From: Burkholderiales bacterium
GTDB taxonomy: Bacteria; Pseudomonadota; Gammaproteobacteria; Burkholderiales; Burkholderiaceae_C
Reading direction: 5' to 3'
Length of the DNA: 64,000 bases
Assembly: GCA_016213205.1 (NCBI GenBank)
Contig: JACRAZ010000017.1
Location: 91,488 to 155,487, forward strand
Below, in pieces: positions 9,100 through 20,738 of this stretch. The notes beneath the pieces were generated by a model that searched no databases, was not told the origin of the DNA, and saw nothing but the letters and a program-made list of their open reading frames with translations. The position numbers were made by a program, and so were the translations under genes. The stretch's first letter is position 1. Every line of letters begins with the position of its first letter.

Positions 9100-10377
9100 A
9101 TGTCGACCGCGACTCCTCGCGGCGCGCTGCTGCGCGACCGCAACCTGCGCTGGCTGTTCGTCGGCGCGCTGATCTCGCAGCTGGGCGACCAGTTCACGCT
9201 GATCGCCTTGCCCTGGGCCGTGCTGCGCATGACCAACGATCCGCTGGTGCTGGGCACCGTGCTGGCGGTGATGGGCATCCCGCGTGCGGCCTTCATCCTG
9301 ATCGGCGGTGCCTTCGTCGACCGCCACTCGCCGCAGCGCGTGCTGATGGTCACCAAGCTGGTCAACACCGCGCTGCTGGCCTTGCTGGCGGTGGGCGTGG
9401 GCACCGGCACGCTGACGCTGTGGATGATGTACGCGCTGGCGCTGGGCATCGGCCTGGCCACCGCCTTCAGCATCCCGGCGGCCAGCTCGATGTTGCCGCA
9501 GGTGGTGGCGCCGGCGCAGCTGCCCGCGGCCAACGGGCTGATGATGAGCATGCGGCAGCTCTCGCTGCTCCTGGGCCCGATGATGGCCGGCTTGCTGATC
9601 GCGTTCTCCGGCGGCGACCCGGCCCAGGGCGGCAACGATGCGCTGGGCGTGGCGCTGGCCTTCGGGCTGGATGCGCTGAGCTTCGCGGTCTCGGCCTGGA
9701 CGCTGGCCAAGGTGGTCACCCGCCCGGCCCCGGCACCGGCGCGGCAGGCCGTGCTGTCGGCCGTGGCCGAGGGCCTGCGCAGCTTCTGGGCGGATCGTGA
9801 GCTGCGCGCGTTGCTGGGCTACGGCGCGGTGGTGAGCCTGTTCATCGCCGGCCCGGTGCACACGGCGATGCCGGTGCTGGCCAAGAGCATGCCGGCGCTG
9901 GGCGCCGCCGGCCTGGGCACGATGCTGGCGGCGCACGGGGCGGGCACGCTGATCGGCCTGGCCGCGGCCGGCCTGCGCCCGCACTGGCGCATCGGCACGC
10001 TGGGCATGACCGTGCTCACGATCGATGGCCTGGTGGGCCTGCTCTTCATGCCCATGGGCCACATCAGCGCGGTGTGGCAGGGCGCGGCGCTGCTGCTGGC
10101 CATCGGCACGATGAGCGGCTTCATGCAGGTGATGGTGTTCAGCTGGCTGCAGCGCCGGGTGGCGCCGGCCATGATGGGCCGGGCGATGAGCCTGTTCATG
10201 TTCGTCTTCGTCGGCCTGGCACCGCTGTCGGCCGTGGCCGCCGGCGCGCTGCTGCGGGTGGTGTCGCTGGCCTCGCTGTTCACCGGCGCGGGCGTGCTGC
10301 TGGTGGCCGTGGTGCTGGCGGCGATGACCACCTCGATGCGGCAGATGGGCAGCACCCAGCCCACACCCGCCACCTGA
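9100..10377 (+). CDS. MFS transporter
   Basis: Twelve-segment major facilitator protein of 425 aa, of the group annotated as drug or siderophore exporters (MFS_3 type). Seen: N-terminal RDRNLRWLFVGALISQLGDQFTLIALPWAVL, here cited in part, and the loop 2-3 motif GGAFVDRHSPQRVLM. A ribosome site AAGGAG precedes the ATG. Substrate cannot be assigned. The end is closed by a strong hairpin (10393-10426). Confidence 0.85.
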   Translation: MSTATPRGALLRDRNLRWLFVGALISQLGDQFTLIALPWAVLRMTNDPLVLGTVLAVMGIPRAAFILIGGAFVDRHSPQRVLMVTKLVNTALLALLAVGVGTGTLTLWMMYALALGIGLATAFSIPAASSMLPQVVAPAQLPAANGLMMSMRQLSLLLGPMMAGLLIAFSGGDPAQGGNDALGVALAFGLDALSFAVSAWTLAKVVTRPAPAPARQAVLSAVAEGLRSFWADRELRALLGYGAVVSLFIAGPVHTAMPVLAKSMPALGAAGLGTMLAAHGAGTLIGLAAAGLRPHWRIGTLGMTVLTIDGLVGLLFMPMGHISAVWQGAALLLAIGTMSGFMQVMVFSWLQRRVAPAMMGRAMSLFMFVFVGLAPLSAVAAGALLRVVSLASLFTGAGVLLVAVVLAAMTTSMRQMGSTQPTPAT

Positions 10378-10392
10378 TCTGGCGCAAGCCCA

Positions 10393-10426
10393 CCCCGGGC
10401 TGGCCGAAACCATTCGGCGCCCGGGG
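10393..10426 (+). terminator. hairpin terminator between MFS gene and clpB
   Basis: Left arm CCCCGGGC plus GCCGAA with a 2-nt bulge; right arm TTCGGC plus GCCCGGGG; 4-nt loop. It is followed by a weak T run (CCTTGATTTC). It probably ends the upstream MFS transcript and separates it from the clpB promoter that starts within the tail. Confidence 0.6.
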
Positions 10427-10427
10427 C

Positions 10428-10454
10428 CTTGATTTCGACGCGCGGCCCCCAAGA
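10428..10454 (+). promoter_or_regulatory. candidate sigma-32 heat-shock promoter of clpB
   Basis: CTTGAT at 10428-10433 and CCCCAAGA at 10447-10454 are separated by 13 nt. The known sigma-32 consensus is CTTGAA, 13 to 15 nt, CCCCATnT. It lies 26 nt upstream of the clpB start and its GGAGG ribosome site, where a heat-shock promoter is expected for this gene. Confidence 0.6.
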
Positions 10455-10480
10455 TCCCTCCGCAACCGGAGGACATTCCC

Positions 10481-13087
<2,607 letters not shown>

Positions 13088-13124
13088 GGCGACGGCGGGG
13101 CGTCCGGCCCGGCGTCGCAAACCC

Positions 13125-13148
13125 CACGGCCGCCTTCGGGCGGCCGTG
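13125..13148 (+). terminator. rho-independent terminator of clpB
   Basis: Perfect 10-bp stem CACGGCCGCC / GGCGGCCGTG with a stable TTCG tetraloop, followed by TTGCTTGTG. It lies 37 nt after the clpB stop and before nadB. Confidence 0.85.
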
Positions 13149-13203
13149 TTGCTTGTGCGTTATGTGTCGGGCTGATGACACGAACGTAGAATCGGCCGCC
13201 ACC

Positions 13204-14850
13204 ATGGGAACCTCCGAAGACACCGTCGTCATCATCGGTGCCGGCCTCGCCGGCCTGAGCGCCGCGCTCGAGATCGCGGCGCATCGCCCGGTGATGATCC
13301 TCGCCAAGCGCTCCCTGCACGATGCCGCCACCCCCTGGGCGCAGGGCGGCATCGTCGGCGTGCTGGGCAGCGACGACAGCGTGGACGCCCATGTGCACGA
13401 CACCGAAACCGCCGGCGCCGGCCTGGTGGACCACGCCACCGCGCACTTCGTGTCCGAGCACAGCGCCCGGGCCATCGGCTGGCTGCTCGAGCAGGGCGTG
13501 TCGCTCACGCCGGACGCGGCGGGCCCGCTGGGCCTGCACCTCACGCGCGAGGGCGGCCATGGCGTGCGGCGCATCGCCCATGCGGCCGATGCCACGGGCC
13601 ACGCCATCCACGAGGCGCTGCTGGCGCGCGCCCGGGCGCACCCGAACATCACGCTGCGCGAGCACTGCATGGCGGTGGACCTCATCACGCACCGCCACGT
13701 GGGCAGCGATCAACCCGCCTGCCTGGGCGTGTACGCGCTGGACGTGCAGCAGCGCCAGGTGCTGGCCTTGCCGGCATCGGCCGTGGTGCTGGCCACCGGC
13801 GGCCTGGGCCGGGTGTACCGCTACACCTCGAACCCCGACACCGCCACCGGCGACGGCGTGGCGATGGCCTGGCGTGCCGGGTGCCGGGTGGCGAACATGG
13901 AGTTCATCCAGTTCCATCCCACCTGCCTGTACCACCCGCAGGACCGGGTCTTCCTGATTACCGAGGCCCTGCGCGGCGAGGGCGGCGTGCTGCGCCTGCC
14001 CATCCCCGGCGCCGAGGAGCCCTGGGGCCCGCGCTTCATGCCCGCGCACGATGCCCGGGCCGAGCTGGCGCCGCGCGACATCGTGGCCCGTGCGATCGAC
14101 TTCGAGATGAAGAAGCACGGCCTCGACCACGTGTGGCTGGACGCCACCCACCTGGGCGAGGCCAAGCTGCGGGAGCACTTCCCCACCATCCACGCGCGCT
14201 GCCTGGCGCTGGGGCTGGACATCGCGCGCCAGCCCATCCCGGTGGTGCCGGCGGCGCACTACAGCTGCGGCGGCGTGGTCACCGACCTGCACGGGCGCAG
14301 CGATCTGCCCGGCCTGTACGTGGCCGGCGAGACGGGCTACACCGGCCTGCACGGCGCCAACCGGCTGGCCAGCAATTCGCTGCTCGAATGCATCGTGCTG
14401 GGCCACGCCAGCGCGCACGACATTCTGGCGCGGGCGCCACAGCCGGGCCAGGCGCTGCCCGCCTGGGACGAAAGCCGGGTGGAGGATGCCGACGAACAGG
14501 TGGTCATCGCCCACAACTGGGACGAGCTGCGCCTGCTGATGTGGAACTACGTCGGCATCGTGCGCAGCAACAAGCGGCTGGAGCGCGCGCTGCGTCGCAT
14601 TGCGCTGCTGCAGGGCGAGATCAACGAGTACTACGCGAGCTTCCGCATCACGCCCGACCTGCTGGAGCTGCGCAACCTGGCGGTGTGCGCCGAGCTGATC
14701 GTGCGCTCGGCCCTGGCGCGGCCGGAAAGCCGCGGCCTGCACTTCAGCCTGGACCACCCGGGGCCACTGCCGGCGAGCTTTCCCACCGTGCTGCCGGGAC
14801 GCGCCGCCCGGCGGCCGGCTCACAGTGCGTCGAGCACCCGCATCGAGTAG
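13204..14850 (+). CDS. nadB: L-aspartate oxidase
   Basis: FAD enzyme oxidising L-aspartate to iminoaspartate, the first step of de novo NAD synthesis, 548 aa. Visible: the dinucleotide-binding start VVIIGAGLAGLSAALE, the substrate segment ATPWAQGGIVGVLG, HFVSEHSARAIGWLL, EFIQFHPTCLY and GLYVAGETGYTGLHGANRLASN. The 3' end overlaps convergent nadC by 31 nt. NadA and NadC, the two next pathway enzymes, are encoded on the other strand just beyond. Confidence 0.97.
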   Translation: MGTSEDTVVIIGAGLAGLSAALEIAAHRPVMILAKRSLHDAATPWAQGGIVGVLGSDDSVDAHVHDTETAGAGLVDHATAHFVSEHSARAIGWLLEQGVSLTPDAAGPLGLHLTREGGHGVRRIAHAADATGHAIHEALLARARAHPNITLREHCMAVDLITHRHVGSDQPACLGVYALDVQQRQVLALPASAVVLATGGLGRVYRYTSNPDTATGDGVAMAWRAGCRVANMEFIQFHPTCLYHPQDRVFLITEALRGEGGVLRLPIPGAEEPWGPRFMPAHDARAELAPRDIVARAIDFEMKKHGLDHVWLDATHLGEAKLREHFPTIHARCLALGLDIARQPIPVVPAAHYSCGGVVTDLHGRSDLPGLYVAGETGYTGLHGANRLASNSLLECIVLGHASAHDILARAPQPGQALPAWDESRVEDADEQVVIAHNWDELRLLMWNYVGIVRSNKRLERALRRIALLQGEINEYYASFRITPDLLELRNLAVCAELIVRSALARPESRGLHFSLDHPGPLPASFPTVLPGRAARRPAHSASSTRIE

Positions 14851-15686
14851 TCCACCGCGCTGACATCCTTGGTCAGCGTGCCCAGCGAGATGCGGTCCAC
14901 GCCGGTGGCGGCGATCTCTCGCATCTGCGGCAGCGTGACGCCGCCCGATGTTTCCAGCAGCGCCCGGCCCGCGGTGAAGGCCACGGCCTCGCGCGTGGCG
15001 TCGAGGCTGAAGTTGTCCAGCAGCACGCTGCGCGCGCCAGCATCCAGCGCCTCGCGCAGCTGGGCGATGTTTTCCACCTCGATCTGGATCTCCACGCCGC
15101 TGTTCAGCGCCAGCGCGGCCCGCATGGCCGCGCCCACCCCCCCGGCCGCGGCGATGTGGTTCTCCTTGATCAGGATGCCGTGCCACAGCGCCAGGCGCTG
15201 GTTCTGGCCGCCGCCCACGCGCACCGCGTATTTCTGGGCCTGGCGCAGGCCGGGCAGTGTTTTGCGGGTGTCCAGCACTGCACAGCCGCGCGGGTTGGGC
15301 GAGGCCCCTTCGATGGCGCGCACATGCGCGCGGGTGTGGGTGGCGGTGGCCGACAGCAGCTGCAGGAAGTTCAGCGCGCAGCGCTCGGCCGACAGCAGGG
15401 CCCGTGCCCGCGCCGTGATCTCGACCACGGTGCTGCCGGGCAGCATGTCGGCGCCCTCGGCCTGGTGCCACGTCAATTGGGCGTTGGCATCCAGCGCGAG
15501 CACGCAGCCGTCGAACCACTCGCGGCCGCACAGCACCGCGGCATCGCGGGTGATCACGCGCGCACGCACGGTGCGGGCCGGGTCCACCAGCATCGCGGTC
15601 CAGTCGCCGGTGCCGATGTCTTCGCGCAGCGCATCGCGGATGTTGCGGCCGCGGGCCTCTTCCAGGGTTTCGTTGTGGTCGAACAT
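14820..15686 (-). CDS. nadC: nicotinate-nucleotide diphosphorylase (quinolinate PRTase)
   Basis: Converts quinolinate and PRPP to nicotinate mononucleotide, 288 aa. Family motifs: REDIGTGDWTA, ERCALNFLQ, LDTRKTLPGLR, KYAVRVGGGQNQR, HGILIKENHIA and ISLGTLTKD. It is 11 nt downstream of nadA and clearly co-transcribed with it; its end overlaps the end of nadB on the opposite strand. Confidence 0.97.
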   Translation of the reverse strand: MFDHNETLEEARGRNIRDALREDIGTGDWTAMLVDPARTVRARVITRDAAVLCGREWFDGCVLALDANAQLTWHQAEGADMLPGSTVVEITARARALLSAERCALNFLQLLSATATHTRAHVRAIEGASPNPRGCAVLDTRKTLPGLRQAQKYAVRVGGGQNQRLALWHGILIKENHIAAAGGVGAAMRAALALNSGVEIQIEVENIAQLREALDAGARSVLLDNFSLDATREAVAFTAGRALLETSGGVTLPQMREIAATGVDRISLGTLTKDVSAVDYSMRVLDAL

Positions 15687-15697
15687 GGGGATGGGGG

Positions 15698-16804
15698 TCA
15701 GGCGGCACCGATGTTGGGGACCAGGCCGGTGGCGGCCGGACGCTGGGCCTGGGCGGCGGTGAAATCGAGCATGCGCTCGATGCAGCCCAGGGCCTTGGCC
15801 CGCACCGCTTCGTCGACCAGCACCTCGCCGTGGCCGTCGTCCAGGCAATCGAGCAGGCCCTGCAGGGTGTTCATCGCCATCCACGGGCAATGCGCGCAGC
15901 TCTTGCACGTGGCGCTTTCACCGGCGGTGGGCGCCTTGATCAGCAGCTTGCCGGGCGCGAGCTGCCGCATGCGGTGCATCAGGCCCGAGTCGGTGGCGAC
16001 GATGTACTCGGGTGCGTCCCCCTCCACCACCGCCTTCAGCAGTTGCGAGGTGGAGCCGACGACGTCCGCCTGCGCCACCACCGAGGCCGGCGACTCGGGG
16101 TGGACCAGCACCTTGGCACGCGGGTGTTCGCGACGCAGCAGCTCGAGCTCGATGCCCTTGAACTCGTCGTGCACGATGCAGGCCGCATCCCACAGCAGCA
16201 TGTCAGCGCCGGTCTGCTCGGCGATGTAGCGGCCCAGGTGACGGTCGGGTGCCCAGAGGATCTTCTCGCCCTGTTCCTTCAGGTGGTTCACGATGGCCAG
16301 CGCGCAGGAGCTCGTGACCATCCAGTCGGCACGCGCCTTCACGGCGGCGCTGGTGTTGGCGTAGACCACCACCTTGCGCTCGGGGTGCGCATCGCAGAAA
16401 CGGGTGAACTCGTCGGCCGGGCAACCCAGGTCGAGCGAGCAGGTGGCCTCCAGGTCGGGCATCAGCACGCGCTTGTGCGGCGAGAGGATCTTGGCTGTCT
16501 CGCCCATGAAGCGCACGCCGGCCACCAGCAGGGTGGGGGCGGGGTGGTCGCGTCCGAAACGCGCCATCTCGAGCGAATCGGCCACGCAGCCGCCAGTGGC
16601 CAGCGCCAGGTCCTGCAGGTCGCCGTCGGTGTAGTAGTGCGCCACCAGCACCGCATCGCCCCGTTTCAGCCGCGCGCTGAGCTCGCTCATCAAGGCCTGG
16701 CGCCGTGCGGGCGAGGGCGCCACCGGCACCTGGGCCCAGGCATGCGCCACGCAGCTCGCGCCGCTGGCCTGCTGCAGGGTGTAGTCGAACAGTTGACGGC
16801 TCAC
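15698..16804 (-). CDS. nadA: quinolinate synthase
   Basis: [4Fe-4S] enzyme condensing iminoaspartate with dihydroxyacetone phosphate to quinolinate, 368 aa. Seen: [13 protein letters not shown], three well-spaced cysteines typical of cluster ligands (in [18 protein letters not shown] and [13 protein letters not shown]) and [10 protein letters not shown]. The start used is GTG at 16804 (V-S-R-Q-L-F-D-Y), because no ATG occurs before the conserved region and upstream sequence looks non-coding. Confidence 0.96.
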   Translation of the reverse strand: MSRQLFDYTLQQASGASCVAHAWAQVPVAPSPARRQALMSELSARLKRGDAVLVAHYYTDGDLQDLALATGGCVADSLEMARFGRDHPAPTLLVAGVRFMGETAKILSPHKRVLMPDLEATCSLDLGCPADEFTRFCDAHPERKVVVYANTSAAVKARADWMVTSSCALAIVNHLKEQGEKILWAPDRHLGRYIAEQTGADMLLWDAACIVHDEFKGIELELLRREHPRAKVLVHPESPASVVAQADVVGSTSQLLKAVVEGDAPEYIVATDSGLMHRMRQLAPGKLLIKAPTAGESATCKSCAHCPWMAMNTLQGLLDCLDDGHGEVLVDEAVRAKALGCIERMLDFTAAQAQRPAATGLVPNIGAA

Positions 16805-16917
16805 GGCGGACGCCTCGTGCAATCGCGGGGCGACATCGTAGCCCACAGCGCGTGGGCACACGGCCGGCCGGGCCGTTCCGGCCGGGGCGCCCCTGGTAGC
16901 AGGGTGCCGCCGCGTGA

Positions 16918-18189
16918 TCAGTCGTGCAGGGGGCCGAACTCTCCGGGATCCAGCCGGTGCAGCTTCATGCGCACCAGCGTCAGGTTGGCCAGGTGCGCAT
17001 CGAGCACCGCATGCAGCAGCAGCCTTGGGTGCCGTTCGAAGGGATGCAGCAGCACGTGGTGCTCGGCCAGGGTGAGCGCCAGGTCCGGCTGGCCGGCGGC
17101 GAGGCCGAGCGCCTGCGCGGTGCTGCACAGGCTGTCGAAGAGGGCGCTGCCCCGCGCCGCCAAGGTGGCGGCCCCGGGGCGGCCACCAGCATGGGCGATC
17201 GGGCGCTGGGTCTCGCGCTCGAACACGCAGCAGCTCAACATGCCGGGAATGGCGGCCAGCTCGCGCACGTAGTCCTGCCACATCGCGGTGTTGATCGGCT
17301 CCGCGTCCATCGGCATGGGCTGCGTCGGCGGCATCGGCCGCATCGGCAACGGTGGCCGAGCCGCCGGCGCGGCCGCGGCGGGCGCGGGCAATGGTGGCGG
17401 CGGGGCCGGCGACGGCGTGAAATGCGCCAACGTCACCGGACCGCCAGCACGCAGCTGGTCCCAGACCGAGCTGATCATCGGCCAGGCATGGGCCAGGTCG
17501 GCGCTGTGCGGGGCGCTGTGCATCTGCACCACGCTGCGTCGCCCGCCCAGCGAATTGGGGGCGCCGGTGGCGGCGTCGGGGCCGATCGGCAGCCACATCA
17601 GGTGCCGGTTGCGCCAGGTGGTGTCGTACATCGCGTCGCTCAGCGGCTGCAGGCGGGCGGTGTTCTGCGCCGGGGCGCCGCGGCCGACCAGGAACACGCC
17701 CAGCCGGCTGTGGCCCAGCAGCACCTTGGCCAGCTCGATGCGCTGGCTTTCGTCGGCCACCTCGACCTGGGTGCTGTAGATGCGCACCAGCGGCGCGTTG
17801 GCCGGGCCGGGCAGCTCCACGAACTGCAGCGTGGCCAGCGGCAGGCCGAAGCCCTGGCGGCGCACCACCAGTTGCTGCACCTTGCGCCGCGTGGCACGCG
17901 CCACGGCGCGCAGCAGGTGCAGCGAGCCATCGAGGCCGATCTCGTGCAGCGTGATGAACTCGGGCGTGTGGTGTTCGAACTGCTGCTGCAGGGCCTCGGC
18001 CGGGTCGCAGACGACAAACAGCTCGTGCTGCTCGTCGTCGATGCGGCGCCCGATGGCCTTGCTGGTGGTGGCGAGGTAGGACTCCTCGTCGCCCATCCAC
18101 TGCGTCTTGATGCCCGTCATCGAGCGGGTGCTCGCCCAGGCATCTTCGGTGCCCGGGGTCGGGCGCGGCGGAGCGGGATCGTTCAACAA
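16918..18189 (-). CDS. hypothetical protein with roadblock-like C-terminal domain
   Basis: Not assigned to a named family. The 423-aa protein has an N-terminal alpha/beta part (about 25-220), a low-complexity Pro/Ala hinge (about 255-300) and a C-terminal domain of about 110 residues ([20 protein letters not shown] to [15 protein letters not shown]) resembling roadblock/LC7 domains such as MglB. The TTG start at 18189 lies 4 nt after the ComFB-like stop, with GGTGA upstream; ATG 18120 is an alternative. It shares general architecture with the 388-aa protein on the other side of the ComFB-like gene, so the three form one unit. Confidence 0.6.
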   Translation of the reverse strand: MLNDPAPPRPTPGTEDAWASTRSMTGIKTQWMGDEESYLATTSKAIGRRIDDEQHELFVVCDPAEALQQQFEHHTPEFITLHEIGLDGSLHLLRAVARATRRKVQQLVVRRQGFGLPLATLQFVELPGPANAPLVRIYSTQVEVADESQRIELAKVLLGHSRLGVFLVGRGAPAQNTARLQPLSDAMYDTTWRNRHLMWLPIGPDAATGAPNSLGGRRSVVQMHSAPHSADLAHAWPMISSVWDQLRAGGPVTLAHFTPSPAPPPPLPAPAAAAPAARPPLPMRPMPPTQPMPMDAEPINTAMWQDYVRELAAIPGMLSCCVFERETQRPIAHAGGRPGAATLAARGSALFDSLCSTAQALGLAAGQPDLALTLAEHHVLLHPFERHPRLLLHAVLDAHLANLTLVRMKLHRLDPGEFGPLHD

Positions 18190-18193
18190 GGCG

Positions 18194-18478
18194 TCACCGC
18201 CTGGCCGCCATCGCGTGGCGCGCCTGCACGAAGTTGAAGGCGTGGTCCACCGCCTCGTTGATGGCGCGTTCGTTTTCGGCGCGTTCGCGCTCGGTGAGGA
18301 AGAACGCGAGGTCGACGTCGTGCCGGATGTAGCGTGGCGAAACGCGGTTCAGCGCCACGCAGGCCACGTCGGCCAGCAGGTCGGGGCTGGCCGCCACGAC
18401 GGGATAACGCGGCGCTGCGAGCGAGACGGCCTCGAAGACTGCGGATTCATGGATGTTGTGGACGGACGAGAAGTCCAT
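18194..18478 (-). CDS. ComFB-like protein
   Basis: Small cytoplasmic protein of 94 aa resembling the late competence protein ComFB family. The key segment is DVACVALNRVSPRYIRHDVD near the middle, matching the family pattern of a conserved LN..PPRYI. Some ComFB relatives in other phyla are reported as cyclic-dinucleotide receptors; this is family knowledge, not shown here. It sits between two proteins with roadblock-like domains and is probably co-transcribed with both. Confidence 0.7.
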   Translation of the reverse strand: MDFSSVHNIHESAVFEAVSLAAPRYPVVAASPDLLADVACVALNRVSPRYIRHDVDLAFFLTERERAENERAINEAVDHAFNFVQARHAMAARR

Positions 18479-18552
18479 GGACAGCCCTCATGCCGGAAAG
18501 ATCAGAGTTCATTTTGATCGGCTTCCGTCGTCCATGGGGGTGGCAAATGTCG

Positions 18553-19719
18553 TCAGATGAGATGTTTTTCCGCTTCCATCAACCTGAATCGCAGCAAGGC
18601 CAGGTTGACCTGGTTCCGATCGACCATCGCCACCATGCCCAGCGTGGCAGAGGTGGACAAGGTGCGCAGCATGGCCTGCTGGGCACCGGTGGTCACCAGC
18701 AGTTCGTCGGGTGCCGGGTTGCTGTGGCCGGCAGCGGTGAGGTGGGCCTGCCGCGCAGCGCACAACGCGGCGGCCATCGGGGCCAGCCCGTGGGTCTGGC
18801 CGTCGCGTGATTCGCTGGCGAGCAGGTCACCGCAGGACAGGTTCACCAGGCCGCAGGCCAGCAGGCCCTCGGTGCGGGCCACCACACCCAATGCACGGGC
18901 CACCGCGTCGGGGTGCACGGGCGGGCCGCCGTCGCCCGGCGCCAGGGCGGCGGGCGGGTGGCGGGCCACCGCCGCGGCCTCCCAGGCCGTCAGCACCGTG
19001 TTCCAGACGCTGGACGCGCCGGTGAGGGATTCGGACATGGCGGCCACATGGATCTGCGAGGGCCAGTCCTGGTCCAGGATGCGCTGCCGCAGCCCGGCCG
19101 CGCCGGGCGGCAGCAGGAACACCAGCCAGGGGCAGCGCCACTCCGGCTGCCGGGTGGCGGCCAGCATCGAGCGCAGCAGTGCCATCACGGCATGCGGTTG
19201 CATCGCACCGATCACCACGGCGGTCATGTGGCTGCCTTCGGCCAGCGCGTTGGCGATTTCCTCCTGCTCCAGCCCGGTGGCGCGGATGTCGGCGTGGTAG
19301 ACCTTCAGCGGCGGCGTGCCGCGCCGCGGCACCGTGGTGCGCTCGATCACGGCCAGGGTGCGCAAGGTGCCGCGCTCACGCAGCGCCAGGCGTTCCACCG
19401 CCTGGCCCGCAGCGTCGGACAAGGCCCGGATCACCTGCGGCGCCCACAGGCGCGACGGATCCAGCAGCGTGATCATGGCGCTGGCCTGCTCCAGGTCGGC
19501 GCGGGTCGCGGCGAAGTGGGCGCGCATCGAGGCGGCGGGGGAGGCATCGACCACCACGTCGGTGACGTTCTCCCGCTGGGCCGTGCGCGTGCGCAGCCCC
19601 AGCATCAGGCTGTCGGACGCGTCGTCCGGGTACGGGCGGGTGTCGTCCGGCTCGTGGGAGGCTGGCATGCGCCGGGGCGCGAGGTCACCAAACAGCGTGC
19701 GCAACATCATGGGCTCCAT
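18553..19719 (-). CDS. hypothetical protein with roadblock-like C-terminal domain
   Basis: 388 aa, unnamed family. N-terminal about 60 residues polar; middle alpha/beta domain (about 90-230) with alternating hydrophobic strands (LKVYHADIRATG, HMTAVVIGAM, CPWLVFLLPPG); C-terminal roadblock-like segment from VARTEGLLACGLVNLSCGD to TLGMVAMVDRNQVNLALLR. The start among neighbouring ATGs (19719, 19710, 19707) is uncertain; a GGAG favours the downstream ones. It is the first gene of a trio with the ComFB-like gene, 74 nt away, and a second protein of the same layout. Confidence 0.6.
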   Translation of the reverse strand: MEPMMLRTLFGDLAPRRMPASHEPDDTRPYPDDASDSLMLGLRTRTAQRENVTDVVVDASPAASMRAHFAATRADLEQASAMITLLDPSRLWAPQVIRALSDAAGQAVERLALRERGTLRTLAVIERTTVPRRGTPPLKVYHADIRATGLEQEEIANALAEGSHMTAVVIGAMQPHAVMALLRSMLAATRQPEWRCPWLVFLLPPGAAGLRQRILDQDWPSQIHVAAMSESLTGASSVWNTVLTAWEAAAVARHPPAALAPGDGGPPVHPDAVARALGVVARTEGLLACGLVNLSCGDLLASESRDGQTHGLAPMAAALCAARQAHLTAAGHSNPAPDELLVTTGAQQAMLRTLSTSATLGMVAMVDRNQVNLALLRFRLMEAEKHLI

Positions 19720-19789
19720 TCAGGTGGGCCCACTGTAGGAGCGGCGTGTCCGGCAGGCGTTTCTCGATGTACCGGGCCATGCCGGCTGT

Positions 19790-20674
19790 TCAGGCCCCGG
19801 CGGCGAAGAATCGGCTGGGCGGCTGGCCGACCGTTCGCCGCACCATCGCCGTGAACGCACTGGCGCTGGCATAGCCCAGTTCGCCGGCAATCTGGGACAT
19901 CGGCTGGCCCCGCGCCGCCAGCGCGAGCGCCCGGGTGAGAAACACTTGCTGACGCCATTGGCCAAAGCTCACGCCGAGTTGCAGGCGGAACAGCCGCGCA
20001 AACGTGCGTCCGCTGGCACCGGCATCCTGGGCCCAGGCATCGAGCGTGCGGTGACGCGCCGGATCGTCCAGCACCGCCAGGCACAGTGCGCGCAGGCGCT
20101 TGTCGCTGGGCAGGGCCACGCCCAGGCGCACGGGCGCCGCACGGCGCAGCTCGTCCAGCACCAGGGCGGCGAGCAGCTTCTCCCGCCGCAGCGCCTCGGG
20201 CGGGCGTGCAGGGGCGTCGGGCACATCGGGCGCATCGTCTAGCTGCAACACCAGCGCCCGCAACAGGTCGCTCACCTCGAGCACCCGGCATTGGCGCCAC
20301 GGTGCCTGCTGGGCGCGTGGCAGCTGCGGCCCGCAGTGACCCCGCGGCTGGTGCAGGTAGAGCGTCACGAGCTCGGCATCGTCCACCACCGTGACGGCGT
20401 GTTCCACGCCGGGGGGAATCCACAAGGCGCGCGACGGCGGCACGAGGTAGGTGCCGTGCGCGGCCGTCATGCGCACCGATCCCACGGTGGAGAACGCGAT
20501 CTGGGCCCACGGGTGGCTGTGGGGCAGCACCTCCGAGTCGGCCGACAGGCGGCGCCGCTTTGCGCGCAACGGGCGCGCCGCGCCGGGCTGGTAGAGCTGC
20601 GGCGCCAGCGGGGGCACGCGCTCGCGTGCAGGCTTGCGGGGCGGCTGGCGCACGGGCACGGCTTGGCTTGGCAT
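19790..20674 (-). CDS. AraC-family transcriptional regulator
   Basis: 294 aa. An N-terminal cupin-like sensor (HSHPWAQIAFSTVGSV and YLVPPSRALWIPPGVEHAV) is followed by a C-terminal double helix-turn-helix (about 200-290) with GASGRTFARLFRLQLGVSFGQWRQQ and IAGELGYASASAFTAMVRR. It is divergent from the MFS gene starting at 20739, with 64 nt between starts, and so probably controls that transporter. Confidence 0.92.
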   Translation of the reverse strand: MPSQAVPVRQPPRKPARERVPPLAPQLYQPGAARPLRAKRRRLSADSEVLPHSHPWAQIAFSTVGSVRMTAAHGTYLVPPSRALWIPPGVEHAVTVVDDAELVTLYLHQPRGHCGPQLPRAQQAPWRQCRVLEVSDLLRALVLQLDDAPDVPDAPARPPEALRREKLLAALVLDELRRAAPVRLGVALPSDKRLRALCLAVLDDPARHRTLDAWAQDAGASGRTFARLFRLQLGVSFGQWRQQVFLTRALALAARGQPMSQIAGELGYASASAFTAMVRRTVGQPPSRFFAAGA

Positions 20675-20738
20675 GAATTCGACAGAAATTGACTGGCTAT
20701 CGTAAACCGGCCGAGCAGGCGCCGCCTACCATCGGGCC

